Source of the DNA: Haloarchaeobius amylolyticus
GTDB taxonomy: Archaea; Halobacteriota; Halobacteria; Halobacteriales; Natrialbaceae
Reading direction: 5' to 3'
DNA: 64,000 nt
NCBI RefSeq assembly: GCF_026616195.1
Contig: NZ_JANHDH010000001.1
Coordinates: 1,736,001-1,800,000 of the forward strand
Shown here: positions 40,193-49,039 of the stretch, piece by piece
Layout of the letters: each line of letters begins with the position of its first letter
Position numbering within the stretch: the first letter of the stretch is position 1
Position numbers and translations under genes: made by a program
Notes under the pieces: generated by a model
Databases searched by the model: none
Told to the model about the DNA's origin: nothing
The model's input: only the letters and a program-made list of their open reading frames with translations

Positions 40193-42610
40193 ATGAGCCA
40201 GCACGACTCTCCCGCGGAACCAGCCGAGGACGACGCCACGGACAGCGACGAGTGTTCACTCTGCGGCCTGCCGACGCCCGAACCGCCAATCACCGCGGCC
40301 GACGTGGACGGCACGTTCTGCTGCCAGGGCTGTTGCGAGGTGGCGCGCCAGCTCGGCGACGTGGCGGACGTCGAGAGCCCGGACGACGTGCGCGACGCCT
40401 TCGACGACGCCACCGGGGCCGTCGAGGACGCCGAGACGACCTACCTCGCGGTCGACGGCATGCACTGTGCGACCTGCGAGGCGTTCCTCGAGGGGTCCGG
40501 CCGGCAGCACACCGGGGTCGTGGACGTGGACGCGAGTTACGCCAGCGAACTCGTCCGGGTGCGCTTCGACCCCCGACAGGTGTCCGAGGCGAGCCTCCCC
40601 GACCTGTTCACCACCGCGGGCTACCGCGCCCGGCTGCTGGACGAGGAGGACGAGGACGACGGGACCGAACTCATGCGCCTGCTCGTCGGCGGCTTCTTCG
40701 GGATGATGACCATGCTGTGGTACGTCCTCTTCCTCTACCCGGCGTACCTCGGCGTGAACCCGGACGACCTCCTGCTCGACGTGAGCGGGGTCGCTGGGCA
40801 GTACCTGCTCGCCAACATCGTCGTGATGACCACGGTCGTCCTCGGCTACACCGGCTACCCCATCCTGCAGGGCGCGTACGTCAGCCTGCGCTCTGGCATC
40901 CCGAACATGGACCTGCTGGTCGCACTGGCCGCGGTCAACGCCTTCGTCTACTCCGTCGGCGTCCTGCTCACCGGCGGGGCCGAGGTGTACTTCGACATCA
41001 CCGTGGTCGTCGTCATGGTCGTCTCCATCGGGAACTACTACGAGAAGCGCATCAAGCGCCGGGCGACCGACCGTCTCGGCGAACTCACCGAGGAACAGGT
41101 CAGCACGGCCAGAAAGCGACTCCCCGGCGGCGAGACCGTCGAGGTCTCGGTCGACGACCTCACCGGAGGCGAGGCCGTGCTCGTCAAACCGGGCGAACGC
41201 GTCCCGGTCGACGGCACGGTGAGAGAGGGTACCGCCGCGGTCGACGAGTCGCTCGTCACGGGCGAGTCGGTCCCCGAGCGCGTCGATTCGGGCGACGAGG
41301 TCGTCGGTGGGGCGGTCGTCACCGACGCCCCGCTGGTGGTCGAGGTGGCCGCGGACGCCCAGAGTACCCTCGACCGCCTCGTCACGCTCATGTGGGACAT
41401 CCAGACCGGCCGGACCGGCGTCCAGCGCCTGGCGGACCGCCTCGCCGCCGTCTTCGTCCCGCTCGTGCTCACCATCGCGGTCGTCGCCGCCGGCTGGCAA
41501 CTGGTCACCGGCGCGGGCGTCACGGGGGCGCTGCTCACCGGCCTCGCGGTGCTCGTCGTCTCCTGCCCGTGTGCGCTGGGGCTGGCGACCCCACTCGCGG
41601 TCGCCTCCGCGGTCGGCGCCGCCCTCGACGAGGGCATCGTCGTCGGCGACTCCAGCGTCTTCGAGACCGCGACCCAACTCGACGTGGTGGCCTTCGACAA
41701 GACGGGGACGCTCACCACCGGGTCGATGCGGGTCCACGACGTGGTGCCCCGCGAGGACACCGACGACGAGTCCCTGCTCGCGCGGGCAGGCGCGGTCGAA
41801 TCACTCTCGGAGCACCCCATCGGCGAGGCCATCGCCGAGGCGGCCCGCGCCGACGACGCCACCGACCCCACTGCCGCGACGGTCACCGACTTCGAGACCC
41901 ACCCGGGCCGCGGTGTCTCGGCCGAGGTCGACGGTGACCGGGTCGTCGTCGGCCACCCGGACCTGTTCGCGGCCCGCGACTGGCCCGTCCCGGAGGCCCT
42001 GCTCGCCCGCGCCGACGACGCCCGCGCGACCGGGAACGTCCCGGTCGTGGTCGGCTGGGGCGGCACCGCCCGGGGCCTGGTGGTCGTCGGCGACGACGCC
42101 CGCGAGGACTGGGAGCCGGTCGTCGCCGACCTCGCCACCGACGAGCGCGAGGTCGCCGTCATCACCGGGGACGACGAGCGCGCCGCCGAGCGCTTCCGCG
42201 AGAACCCCGACGTGGACCACGTCTTCGCGGGGGTTCCACCCGAAGCCAAGGCCGAGATCGTCGACCGCCTGCAAGAGCGCGGCACCGTCGCGATGGTCGG
42301 CGACGGGAGCAACGACGCCCCCGCGCTGGCGACCGCCGACCTCGGCGTCGCCATGGGGGGCGGGACCGCGCTCGCGGCCGACGCCGCCGACGTGGTCCTC
42401 ACCGAGGACGACCTCGCCGCCGTCTCGCGGGTGTTCGACCTCACGCGGGCCGCGAGACGCCGGGTCCGCCAGAACCTCGGCTGGGCGCTCGCCTACAACG
42501 CCATCGCCATCCCGGTCGCCGCGACGGGCAACCTCAATCCCCTGGTCGCCGCGGTCGCGATGGCCGCGAGCAGCCTGCTCGTGGTGGCGAACTCCTCGCG
42601 GTCGCTGTGA
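40193..42610 (+). CDS. Copper-transporting P-type ATPase, CcoI-like
   Basis: The 805-residue P1B ATPase has an N-terminal cysteine cluster (C21/C24 and C43, C44, C47, C48 in TFCCQGCC) and a heavy-metal domain with GMHCATCEAFLE (C92/C95). Eight membrane helices follow, with the copper-binding SCPCALGLA motif, the phosphorylation site DKTGTLT and the SEHP and GDGSNDAPAL motifs. The FCCxGC N-terminus is typical of CcoI/CtpA-type ATPases that supply copper to haem-copper oxidases and not of detoxifying CopA. Its place after the TauE/SafE-like gene, beside ba3 oxidase genes, supports a copper-loading role. The ATG at 40193 is 25 bases after that gene. Confidence 0.93.
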   Translation: MSQHDSPAEPAEDDATDSDECSLCGLPTPEPPITAADVDGTFCCQGCCEVARQLGDVADVESPDDVRDAFDDATGAVEDAETTYLAVDGMHCATCEAFLEGSGRQHTGVVDVDASYASELVRVRFDPRQVSEASLPDLFTTAGYRARLLDEEDEDDGTELMRLLVGGFFGMMTMLWYVLFLYPAYLGVNPDDLLLDVSGVAGQYLLANIVVMTTVVLGYTGYPILQGAYVSLRSGIPNMDLLVALAAVNAFVYSVGVLLTGGAEVYFDITVVVVMVVSIGNYYEKRIKRRATDRLGELTEEQVSTARKRLPGGETVEVSVDDLTGGEAVLVKPGERVPVDGTVREGTAAVDESLVTGESVPERVDSGDEVVGGAVVTDAPLVVEVAADAQSTLDRLVTLMWDIQTGRTGVQRLADRLAAVFVPLVLTIAVVAAGWQLVTGAGVTGALLTGLAVLVVSCPCALGLATPLAVASAVGAALDEGIVVGDSSVFETATQLDVVAFDKTGTLTTGSMRVHDVVPREDTDDESLLARAGAVESLSEHPIGEAIAEAARADDATDPTAATVTDFETHPGRGVSAEVDGDRVVVGHPDLFAARDWPVPEALLARADDARATGNVPVVVGWGGTARGLVVVGDDAREDWEPVVADLATDEREVAVITGDDERAAERFRENPDVDHVFAGVPPEAKAEIVDRLQERGTVAMVGDGSNDAPALATADLGVAMGGGTALAADAADVVLTEDDLAAVSRVFDLTRAARRRVRQNLGWALAYNAIAIPVAATGNLNPLVAAVAMAASSLLVVANSSRSL

Positions 42611-42625
42611 CCACGCCGGAAGCGC

Positions 42626-42853
42626 TCACTCGTCCGCCCCCGGACCGGCGGCGCCGACGATGGCCAGCCCGACGAACAGGAGTACGAGACCGGCACCGAT
42701 ACCGAGCAGCTGCGTCCAGATGGTGAATGGCTGGACGTAGCTGGCCGCCATCGGGTCGGCGGTCCGCCGACCAACGAACGCGGCAGCGAACGCGAGGCCG
42801 CCCAGGGCGACCGCGCCCCCGGCGTACCGGCCCACCCGTTTCAGGACATCCAT
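42626..42853 (-). CDS. Small two-helix membrane protein, function unknown
   Basis: The 75-residue protein has two hydrophobic segments (about residues 10-28 and 45-67) and short polar ends, with the tail GPGADE. Its stop is 16 bases from the end of the convergent copper ATPase gene. A TATA-like TTTTTGTAA at 42879-42887 (minus strand) suits a leaderless start. I recognise no family. Confidence 0.55.
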   Translation of the reverse strand: MDVLKRVGRYAGGAVALGGLAFAAAFVGRRTADPMAASYVQPFTIWTQLLGIGAGLVLLFVGLAIVGAAGPGADE

Positions 42854-42890
42854 ACACGGCCGGTCACGCGACGGTTACAAAAATGTCACT

Positions 42891-42946
42891 GCGGCAGCTG
42901 GAAACTGGGCTGTGGGCGGCACCGACACGCGGTCGAGCGCTGCCGC
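42891..42946. other. Inverted repeat downstream of the 43235 gene
   Basis: GCGGCAGC (42891-42898) and GCTGCCGC (42939-42946) are perfect complements, flanked by TGTCA (42884-42888) and TGACA (42955-42959). The structure lies about 38 bases past the leftward gene ending at 42984 and could end its transcript or mark the promoter area of the gene at 42853. Confidence 0.3.
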
Positions 42947-42983
42947 TTTCGGGATGACAGCGTAGCCGAAGAATCAGACCGGT

Positions 42984-43235
42984 TCAGGGCTCGAACTCGA
43001 CGTCCGGCGACTCGCGGGGCTTCTTCCGGCCGAGGATCCACGCGGCGCCGACGACCATGAGGCCGAACAGGACCGAGACCCCGAACAGCCCGGTCAGTTC
43101 GATGCTGACGCCGGCGTCCGTCAGCAGGAGGTACGCCCCCACCGAGATCAGGACGCCCGCGATGAGCAGGAACACGGCCTGGATTATCTCGAGGTTGATT
43201 CCGGGTCCGGCGTTCCGACGTGCCTTGATGCTCAT
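42984..43235 (-). CDS. Small membrane protein, function unknown
   Basis: The 83-residue protein has a basic N-terminus (MSIKARRNAGPGINLE) and two hydrophobic segments (about 17-37 and 46-67), then a charged tail, GRKKPRESPDVEFEP. The start at 43235 is supported by a TATA-like TCTTTATCCT at 43261-43270 on the minus strand, 31 bases upstream. The in-frame ATG at 43286 would precede that box. No functional motif is visible. Confidence 0.6.
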   Translation of the reverse strand: MSIKARRNAGPGINLEIIQAVFLLIAGVLISVGAYLLLTDAGVSIELTGLFGVSVLFGLMVVGAAWILGRKKPRESPDVEFEP

Positions 43236-43393
43236 GACAGCTAGAGAAAGGTGAGACAACAGGATAAAGACGGAAGCCGATTCCAAACTCCTGAGAACGA
43301 TAGCCGGCGTCGGGGTGGGCCCGAAATCGTGTGGACAACCGGGACCCTTCAGCCGACAGGAACGACCGGGAGCGCCCGGACGTGACAGGGGGG

Positions 43394-43927
43394 CTACTCC
43401 TCGGCGTCGGCCAGCAGTTCGCTCGCCGTCACGAGCGCCTCCATCTCGACGCCGGCCTCGGCGAGGTTCTCGCGGCCGCCCTCCTCGCGGTCGACCACGA
43501 TGAGCGCGCGGTTCACGACCGCGCCGGCGTCACGGAGCGCCTCGACCGCGTCCACGGCGGACTGGCCGGTCGTCGCGATGTCCTCGACGACGATGACCTC
43601 CTCCCCCTCCTCGAGGTGCCCCTCGACGAGGTTCGCGGTGCCGTACTCTTTCTGTTGCTTCCGGGCGATGACGTAGGGTCGCTTCGCCTTCAGCGCGGTC
43701 GCCGCGACCAGCGGGACCCCGCCGAGGGCGACGCCGGCCAGTTTCGCGTCGGAGTCGGCGACGCGCTCGGCGAACGCCTCGGCGATGAGGTCGAGACAGG
43801 TCGGGTCCGTCTCGAAGAGGTACTTGTCGACGTAGTACTCGCTGGTGCCGCCGTGGCTCAGTTCGAACTCGCCGAACTGGACCGCGTCGGCCGCCTTCAG
43901 GGCCGCGATGAGTTCCTCGGACGCCAT
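43394..43927 (-). CDS. pyrE: Orotate phosphoribosyltransferase
   Basis: PyrE joins orotate to PRPP to give orotidine 5'-monophosphate in pyrimidine synthesis. The 177-residue protein has the family N-terminus ([28 protein letters not shown]), the KxKK-like loop [15 protein letters not shown] (near 86-99), and the PRPP-binding loop [13 protein letters not shown] (near 111-123). Length is normal for the archaeal short form. A TATA-like GGCTTATGCT at 43951-43960 (minus strand) lies 29 bases before the ATG. It stands alone. Confidence 0.96.
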   Translation of the reverse strand: MASEELIAALKAADAVQFGEFELSHGGTSEYYVDKYLFETDPTCLDLIAEAFAERVADSDAKLAGVALGGVPLVAATALKAKRPYVIARKQQKEYGTANLVEGHLEEGEEVIVVEDIATTGQSAVDAVEALRDAGAVVNRALIVVDREEGGRENLAEAGVEMEALVTASELLADAEE

Positions 43928-44131
43928 TGCTCGTCAACGGGACGCGGGCGAGCATAAGCCCCGTGGATTCGGTCTGGACTCGCCCGCGGGTTCAAACGCG
44001 ATGCCGGCACAGACCCGTCGTGGTCTGACCGGAGCCGGGTGTCGTCCAGCGGGTGTACGGCACAGCGACGCCCGACGGAGCGGTGTGCCGTCTGTTCGCC
44101 ATCCCTCACTCCGACAGCGACCGCGTTCGGC

Positions 44132-44677
44132 CTACCACGGCTCCTCCTTCAGGTGCAGCGCGTACGCGATGCCGTTCGTCCCGAGGTGCAACAGCGGCGT
44201 GACGACGACGACGACGACGAGCACCGGCACGGTGAACACGTCGCCGAACCAGCCCGGGGCCGCCAGCGCCGTCAGCGCGAGCGACGCGACCACGAAGTCG
44301 AGCTGGTCGAGGCCGGGGAACGAGGCACCGCGCTCGCGCCCGGTCCGCCGCTTGAGGAACGAGGCGACGATGTCGCCGAGCATCGCGCCGAACGAGAGCG
44401 TGAAGGCGACGAGGAGCGGGAACGTCGGGAGTGCCACGCCGAGCAGCTCGCTCGCCGGGTCGGCGATGGCCGACAGAACGAGCGCCAGCGCCATCCCGGC
44501 GAGGGTCCCCCCGATGGTCCCCCGCCAGGTCTTGCCGTCACCGAGCAGGCGGCGTCCGTTCAGGGTCCTGCCGCCGTCGATGGGCGGGCCGCCGCCGAAC
44601 AACACCGCGGCGTTGTTCGGGACGTACGCGGGCAGCATCGCCCAGAAGGCGAGCACGACCGTCGCGACGATGTCCAT
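44132..44677 (-). CDS. carS: CDP-archaeol synthase
   Basis: CarS activates unsaturated archaetidic acid with CTP to CDP-archaeol, the precursor of polar membrane lipids; it is an archaeal relative of bacterial CdsA. The 181-residue protein has about five membrane helices. The conserved sequence [43 protein letters not shown] (shown here only by its parts: [11 protein letters not shown] near 20-30, DGKTWRG near 47-53) and [13 protein letters not shown]-type segment ([13 protein letters not shown] near 120-132) are typical. It has its own promoter: CGTTAAGA at 44701-44708 (minus strand), overlapping the stop of the racemase-like gene. It also could be read through from the hyuA operon. Confidence 0.94.
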   Translation of the reverse strand: MDIVATVVLAFWAMLPAYVPNNAAVLFGGGPPIDGGRTLNGRRLLGDGKTWRGTIGGTLAGMALALVLSAIADPASELLGVALPTFPLLVAFTLSFGAMLGDIVASFLKRRTGRERGASFPGLDQLDFVVASLALTALAAPGWFGDVFTVPVLVVVVVVTPLLHLGTNGIAYALHLKEEPW

Positions 44678-44700
44678 ACTCGGTCGAAAACAGCCCTCGG

Positions 44701-44708
44701 TCTTAACG
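44701..44708 (-). promoter_or_regulatory. TATA-like box of carS
   Basis: CGTTAAGA on the minus strand is 27 bases before the carS ATG at 44677 and overlaps the TAA stop of the preceding gene. It suggests carS is not simply the last gene of the hyu operon. Confidence 0.45.
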
Positions 44709-45425
44709 TCCTGTGATTCGTCCGAGGTGACCCGGGACGCAGTCGGTCGGCGCTCCGGCGGCCCGGAGCGCGTCCCACAGCGTCGCCGTGTTGCTCGTGA
44801 CGACCGGCACGCCGAGCGACGCCTCCAGGTCGGCGACGGCCGCGAACGTCCGGTAGTTGGTGCACGAGACGAAGACCGCATCCGCCGCGACCTCGTCTCC
44901 CACGGCCTCGCGGACCTGTGCCTCGGCATCGCCCGGCGTGAGCGCGCCGATCTCGGTGTTGGCCTCGATGCCGCGGCCGTCGACGCTCGTGACGGTGACG
45001 TCCTCGGCCTCGAGGAAGTCCACCTCGCGGTCGTTCAGGTCGTCGGTGTACGGCGTGACGAGCGCGACCGACCCGGCGTCGAGCGCGTCGAGCGCTCGCT
45101 TCACCGACCGGGCGGTCGCGACCGCCGGCGCGTCGGTCGCTGCCGAGAGGTCCGCCTCCAGCTGCGTGTCGAAGCCGGGGCCGTGCAGCAGGCTTCCGGT
45201 CGTGCAGGCGTAGGCGACCACGTCCACGTCGGCGTGGGCGAGGCGCTCGGCCGCGGCGACCGCGTCGTCGGCCATCGCGTCGAGTTCCTCGACCGTGACG
45301 TTCTGGAGCGGCATGCGCGCCGCGTGGAACGACACGCCGCCGGGCAGGGTCGCCGCCAGCTCGCGCTCGACCGTCGTGTTCGACGACGGGACGACGACGC
45401 CGAGCCTGGTTGGTTGCTCGGTCAT
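44703..45425 (-). CDS. Asp/Glu racemase-superfamily enzyme (maleate isomerase / AMDase-like)
   Basis: The 240-residue protein has both catalytic cysteines of the superfamily, C74 in [12 protein letters not shown] and C188 in [10 protein letters not shown], and the PSSNTTVE segment (13-20) that marks the maleate cis-trans isomerase / arylmalonate decarboxylase branch. Members interconvert isomers or racemise carbon acids through the cysteine pair. Next to HyuA/HyuB, a hydantoin or D/L-amide racemase is a sensible guess, but sequence leans to the maleate isomerase branch, so the substrate is open. The ATG at 45425 is used; a GTG at 45431 would overlap the hyuB stop. It is the last gene of the four-gene operon. 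Confidence 0.85.
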   Translation of the reverse strand: MTEQPTRLGVVVPSSNTTVERELAATLPGGVSFHAARMPLQNVTVEELDAMADDAVAAAERLAHADVDVVAYACTTGSLLHGPGFDTQLEADLSAATDAPAVATARSVKRALDALDAGSVALVTPYTDDLNDREVDFLEAEDVTVTSVDGRGIEANTEIGALTPGDAEAQVREAVGDEVAADAVFVSCTNYRTFAAVADLEASLGVPVVTSNTATLWDALRAAGAPTDCVPGHLGRITGR

Positions 45426-45427
45426 GG

Positions 45428-47026
45428 TCACACCTTCTCGTCGGCCTGGTCGGCCTCGCGAGCGTCCTCGTCGCGGTCGGCCGGGTCGCCGTGGCCGCCG
45501 CCGCCGGGCGTCTCGACCGTGACGGTCGTCCCGGCCTCCACGTCCCGCGTGGTCTTCGCGGGCACCGACTCGCCGTCGATACGGTTCTCGCCGGCCGCGC
45601 CGTCCTCGCCGCCGGCGACGCCCTTCGCCGCGTGCCGCCGGCGTTCCGTCAGGAGCGAGACGGTCGCGTCCGTCTCGACGGTCACGGAGCGGACGATGCC
45701 GAGGCCGCCGCGGTGCTCGCCGTCGCCACCGCTCCCCTCCCGGAGTCCGTACTCCTCGACGCGGAGGGGGTACTCGGCTTCGAGCGCCTCGACCGGCGTG
45801 TTCAGCGTGTTCGTCATGCCGACGTGGACCCCGTCGGTCCCGTCACCGGTGGGGCGCCCACCGGCGCCGCCGCCGATGGTCTCGTAGTAGCTGAAGCCGT
45901 TCGCGTCGCGGCTGCCGATGACGAGGTTGTTCATCGTGCCCTGCCCCTGGGCCGGCACCCGGTCGGGCGCGGCCTCGGCGAAGGCGGCCAGCACCACGTC
46001 GGTGACGCGCTGGCTCGTCTCGACGTTCCCGCCGACGACCGCCGCGGGGGCGGTCGGGTTGAGCAGCGAGCCCCCGGGTGCCTCGACCGTGATGGGATCG
46101 TAGCAGCCCTGGTTCGGCGGGATGTCCGGGTCGGTGACACAGCGGACGACGAAGTAGACCGCGCTCGTGGCGACCGCCAGCGGCGCGTTCACGTTCCCGT
46201 CGACCTGGTCGGCGGTGCCGGCGAAGTCGACCGTCACGTCGGTCCCGTCGACCGTGACGGTCGCCTCGATGGGGATGTCGTCGTCGGTCTGGCCGTCGCC
46301 CTCCAGCACGTCGCGGGCGTGGTACTCGCCGTCCGGCAGGGCCTCCAGTTCGGCCGTGATGCGGTCGCGCGAGTAGTCCATCACGGCGTCGAAGGCCGCG
46401 ACGATGCGCTCCTCGCCGTGCTCGTCGACGAGGTCGCGCAGGCGTGCCTCGGCCCGGTCGTTCGCGGCGAGCTGGGCGCGGATGTCGGCCTGGCGCTCGC
46501 CCGAGTTGCGGACGTTCGCCAGTACCATGTCCATCACGTCGTCGTTGACCTCGCCACCGATGGCGAGCCTGACGGGGGGCAGGCGCAGCCCTTCCTGGTA
46601 GATCTCGCGGGCGCCGGCCGGCATGCTACCGGGGCTCATCCCGCCCACGTCGGCGTGGTGGGCGCGGGAGACGGCGTAGCCGATGATCTCGTCGGCGTCG
46701 TCGTCGACGGTCATCGGCGAGACCATCGTCACGTCCGGCAGGTGGGTGCCGCCCTGGAACGGGTCGTTGAGCACCCACACGTCGCCCGGCTCGGGGTCCT
46801 TCGCGATGACCGCGTCGACCGCGGCCGGCATCGCGCCGAGGTGGACCGGGATGTGCTCGGCCTGTGCGACAAGCCGGCCCTCGGCGTCGAACAGGGCCGT
46901 CGAGCAGTCGCGCCGTTCCTTGATGTTCGGGGAGTACGCGCCGGTGATGAGCACCTGGCCCATCTCCTCGGCGACGCCCTCGAACTGATTTCTGAGAATC
47001 TCGAGCGTGACGGCGTCGAGGCTCAT
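45428..47026 (-). CDS. hyuB: Hydantoinase B / 5-oxoprolinase beta-type subunit
   Basis: The 532-residue protein is the HyuB partner of the hydantoinase / 5-oxoprolinase / acetone carboxylase group. Typical segments are LRNQFEGVAEEMGQVLITGAYSPNIKERRDCSTALFD (recognisable from its RNQFEGVAEEMG and NIKERRDCSTA parts near 12-45), GDVWVLNDPFQGGTHLPD near 100-117 and GGGGHGDPADRD near the end. With HyuA it uses ATP to open a cyclic amide. Which ring (5-oxoproline, hydantoin or N-methylhydantoin) cannot be decided by sequence. It overlaps the hyuA stop by four bases (ATGA). Confidence 0.9.
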   Translation of the reverse strand: MSLDAVTLEILRNQFEGVAEEMGQVLITGAYSPNIKERRDCSTALFDAEGRLVAQAEHIPVHLGAMPAAVDAVIAKDPEPGDVWVLNDPFQGGTHLPDVTMVSPMTVDDDADEIIGYAVSRAHHADVGGMSPGSMPAGAREIYQEGLRLPPVRLAIGGEVNDDVMDMVLANVRNSGERQADIRAQLAANDRAEARLRDLVDEHGEERIVAAFDAVMDYSRDRITAELEALPDGEYHARDVLEGDGQTDDDIPIEATVTVDGTDVTVDFAGTADQVDGNVNAPLAVATSAVYFVVRCVTDPDIPPNQGCYDPITVEAPGGSLLNPTAPAAVVGGNVETSQRVTDVVLAAFAEAAPDRVPAQGQGTMNNLVIGSRDANGFSYYETIGGGAGGRPTGDGTDGVHVGMTNTLNTPVEALEAEYPLRVEEYGLREGSGGDGEHRGGLGIVRSVTVETDATVSLLTERRRHAAKGVAGGEDGAAGENRIDGESVPAKTTRDVEAGTTVTVETPGGGGHGDPADRDEDAREADQADEKV

Positions 47027-49038
47027 TCGGCATCACCTCCGTAGTTCATCACGAAGGTCCCATCCGGCTGGACCGCCCCGGACCACGCCGGCGGCACGAC
47101 GACCGTGCTCTCGTCCTGTTCGAGAATCGCCGGGCCGGCGACCGTCTCGCCGACCGGCAGCGACTCGCGGTCGTACACCGCGGTCTCGTGGAACTCCTCG
47201 CCGAAGAAGGCCTGCCGGGTGCCCTTCTGCGGGTCCTCGCCGGCCTCGTAGCGTACCGAGACCGCCTCGCGCTCGGCGACGGCGGTCGCCCGCACGTTGA
47301 CGAGTTCGACCGGTTCGTCCATCCGGTAGCCGTAGGTCGTCTCGTGGGCCTGGTGGAAGCGGTCGGCGACCGTCTCGGCGTCGAACTGTGCGTCGACCGG
47401 GACGGTGAGCTCGAAGCTCTGGCCGAGGTAGCGCAGGTCGGCGGCGCGTTCGACCGTCGCCTCGGCACCCTCTGCCACGTCGTCCAGTACCTGCTCGCCG
47501 AGGTCGTCGTAGGCCGTCTCGACGCGGTCGCGGTCGAGGTCCGCGAGTGGCTGGCGGAGCGTCCGGACCGCGTCGTGCTTCTCGTCGGCCGCGAGCAGGC
47601 CGTACGCCGAGAGGACCCCGCAGGCCCGCGGGACCACGACGGTCCCCACGTCGAGTCGTTCCGCGAGGTTCGCGGCGTGCATCGGGCCCGCGCCGCCGAA
47701 GGCGACCAGCCCGAACTCGCGCGGGTCGTGGCCGCGCTCGACCGTCACGGCGCGGATAGCTCGCGTCATGTTCGCGTTCGCGACGCGGTAGACGCCCCGG
47801 GCCGCCTCCAGCGCGTCGTCCAGCCCGGCCGCGTCGGCCAGGTTCGCGAGTGCGTCCTCGGCGGCCGCCTCGTCGAGGGAGAGTTCGCCGCCTAGAGCCG
47901 AGGAACCGCCGATGTAGCCCAGCACGACGTTCGCGTCCGTGACCGTCGGCTCGGTCCCGCCGCGGCCGTAACAGGCCGGACCGGGGTCGGCGCCCGAGGA
48001 CTTCGGGCCGACCCGGAGCGCGTTGCCCTCGTCGACCCACGCGATGGAGCCGCCCCCGGCCCCGACGGTGTTCACGTCGACCATCGGGACCCGGATGGGC
48101 CGGCCGTTGATCTCGGCGTCGGTGGTGCGCTCGGCCGCGCCGTCGCGGACGAGGCTCACGTCGCTGGAGGTCCCGCCCATGTCGAAGGTGACGAGCCCCG
48201 AGAGGTCCTCGGCGGCGTCGCCGGCGGTGGCGGCCGCACCGACCACGCCGGCCGCCGGGCCGGACATCGATGTCGTCACGGGGCGCTCCCGGACCGTCTT
48301 CGCGGCGGCGATGCCGCCGTTGGCCTGCATGATGCGCGGGGCCGGGACGCCGCGCTCCTCGGCGCGTTCTTCGAGGCGACCGAGGTAGGCGTCGATGGCC
48401 GGCTTCACGTAGGCGTCGACCACCGTGGTCGAGGTGCGCTCGTACTCGCGGAACTCCGCGAGCACCTCGTGGCTGGCCGAGACCGGCACGTCGAGTTCCT
48501 CGCGCAGTATCTCGGTGACGCGGGCCTCGTTCGCCTCGTGCTGGTAGGCGTGCAGCAGGGAGACGGCGACGCTCTCGGCGTCGCTCGACTCGATGCGGTC
48601 GGCGACCTCGCGGACCGCGTCCTCGTCGACCGCCTGCTCGACGCCGTCGATGGTGGTCCGTTCCGGGACCTCGAACCGGCGCCGGCGCGGGACGAGTGGG
48701 TCTGGTCGCGTCTCGTCGAAGTCGTAGAGGTCCGGCCGGTCCTGCCGGGCGATCTCCAGGACGTCACGGAAGCCCGCGGTCGTGACGAGGGCGGTCTCGG
48801 CGCCCTCCTCCTCCAGCAGGGCGTTGACCGAGACGGTCATCGCGTGCGTGAAGGCGTCGACCGCGGCGGGGTCGATGTCCGCCTCGGCGCAGGCCTTCTC
48901 GATGCCCTCGACGACGCCGACGCTCTGGTCGGCCGTGCTCGGCACCTTCGCGGTGACGAGGTCGTCGTCTGGTGTGAGGAGGACGACGTCGGTGAACGTC
49001 CCACCGACGTCGACACCGACGCGTGTTCGGTCGCCCAC
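47023..49038 (-). CDS. hyuA: Hydantoinase A / 5-oxoprolinase alpha-type subunit, ATP-binding
   Basis: The 671-residue protein has the actin/Hsp70-like ATPase signature of this family: phosphate loop VGVDVGGTFTDVVLL at the N-terminus (near 7-21) and the second loop FDMGGTSSDVSLV near 290-302. Other marks are NGGIAAAKTVRERPVTTSMSGPAAG near 255-280 and GGGGSIAWVD near 330. It activates the ring amide with ATP while HyuB completes hydrolysis. Mammalian and bacterial OPLAH carry both parts in one chain, and here they are two genes. It starts one base after the transporter stop and overlaps hyuB by four bases, so the operon is tight. Confidence 0.92.
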   Translation of the reverse strand: MGDRTRVGVDVGGTFTDVVLLTPDDDLVTAKVPSTADQSVGVVEGIEKACAEADIDPAAVDAFTHAMTVSVNALLEEEGAETALVTTAGFRDVLEIARQDRPDLYDFDETRPDPLVPRRRRFEVPERTTIDGVEQAVDEDAVREVADRIESSDAESVAVSLLHAYQHEANEARVTEILREELDVPVSASHEVLAEFREYERTSTTVVDAYVKPAIDAYLGRLEERAEERGVPAPRIMQANGGIAAAKTVRERPVTTSMSGPAAGVVGAAATAGDAAEDLSGLVTFDMGGTSSDVSLVRDGAAERTTDAEINGRPIRVPMVDVNTVGAGGGSIAWVDEGNALRVGPKSSGADPGPACYGRGGTEPTVTDANVVLGYIGGSSALGGELSLDEAAAEDALANLADAAGLDDALEAARGVYRVANANMTRAIRAVTVERGHDPREFGLVAFGGAGPMHAANLAERLDVGTVVVPRACGVLSAYGLLAADEKHDAVRTLRQPLADLDRDRVETAYDDLGEQVLDDVAEGAEATVERAADLRYLGQSFELTVPVDAQFDAETVADRFHQAHETTYGYRMDEPVELVNVRATAVAEREAVSVRYEAGEDPQKGTRQAFFGEEFHETAVYDRESLPVGETVAGPAILEQDESTVVVPPAWSGAVQPDGTFVMNYGGDAE

Positions 49039-49039
49039 C

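Noticed and set aside
43394-43927. pyrE and gfcR as duplicate orotate phosphoribosyltransferases
   Set aside because: The 32501 protein has an N-terminal HTH and the GfcR layout, while 43394 has the PyrE signature without an HTH. They are different families with the same fold.
44132-44677. carS as a fifth functional member of the hyu operon
   Set aside because: It has its own TATA-like box at the right distance and a universal lipid-synthesis role, so co-orientation is probably incidental.
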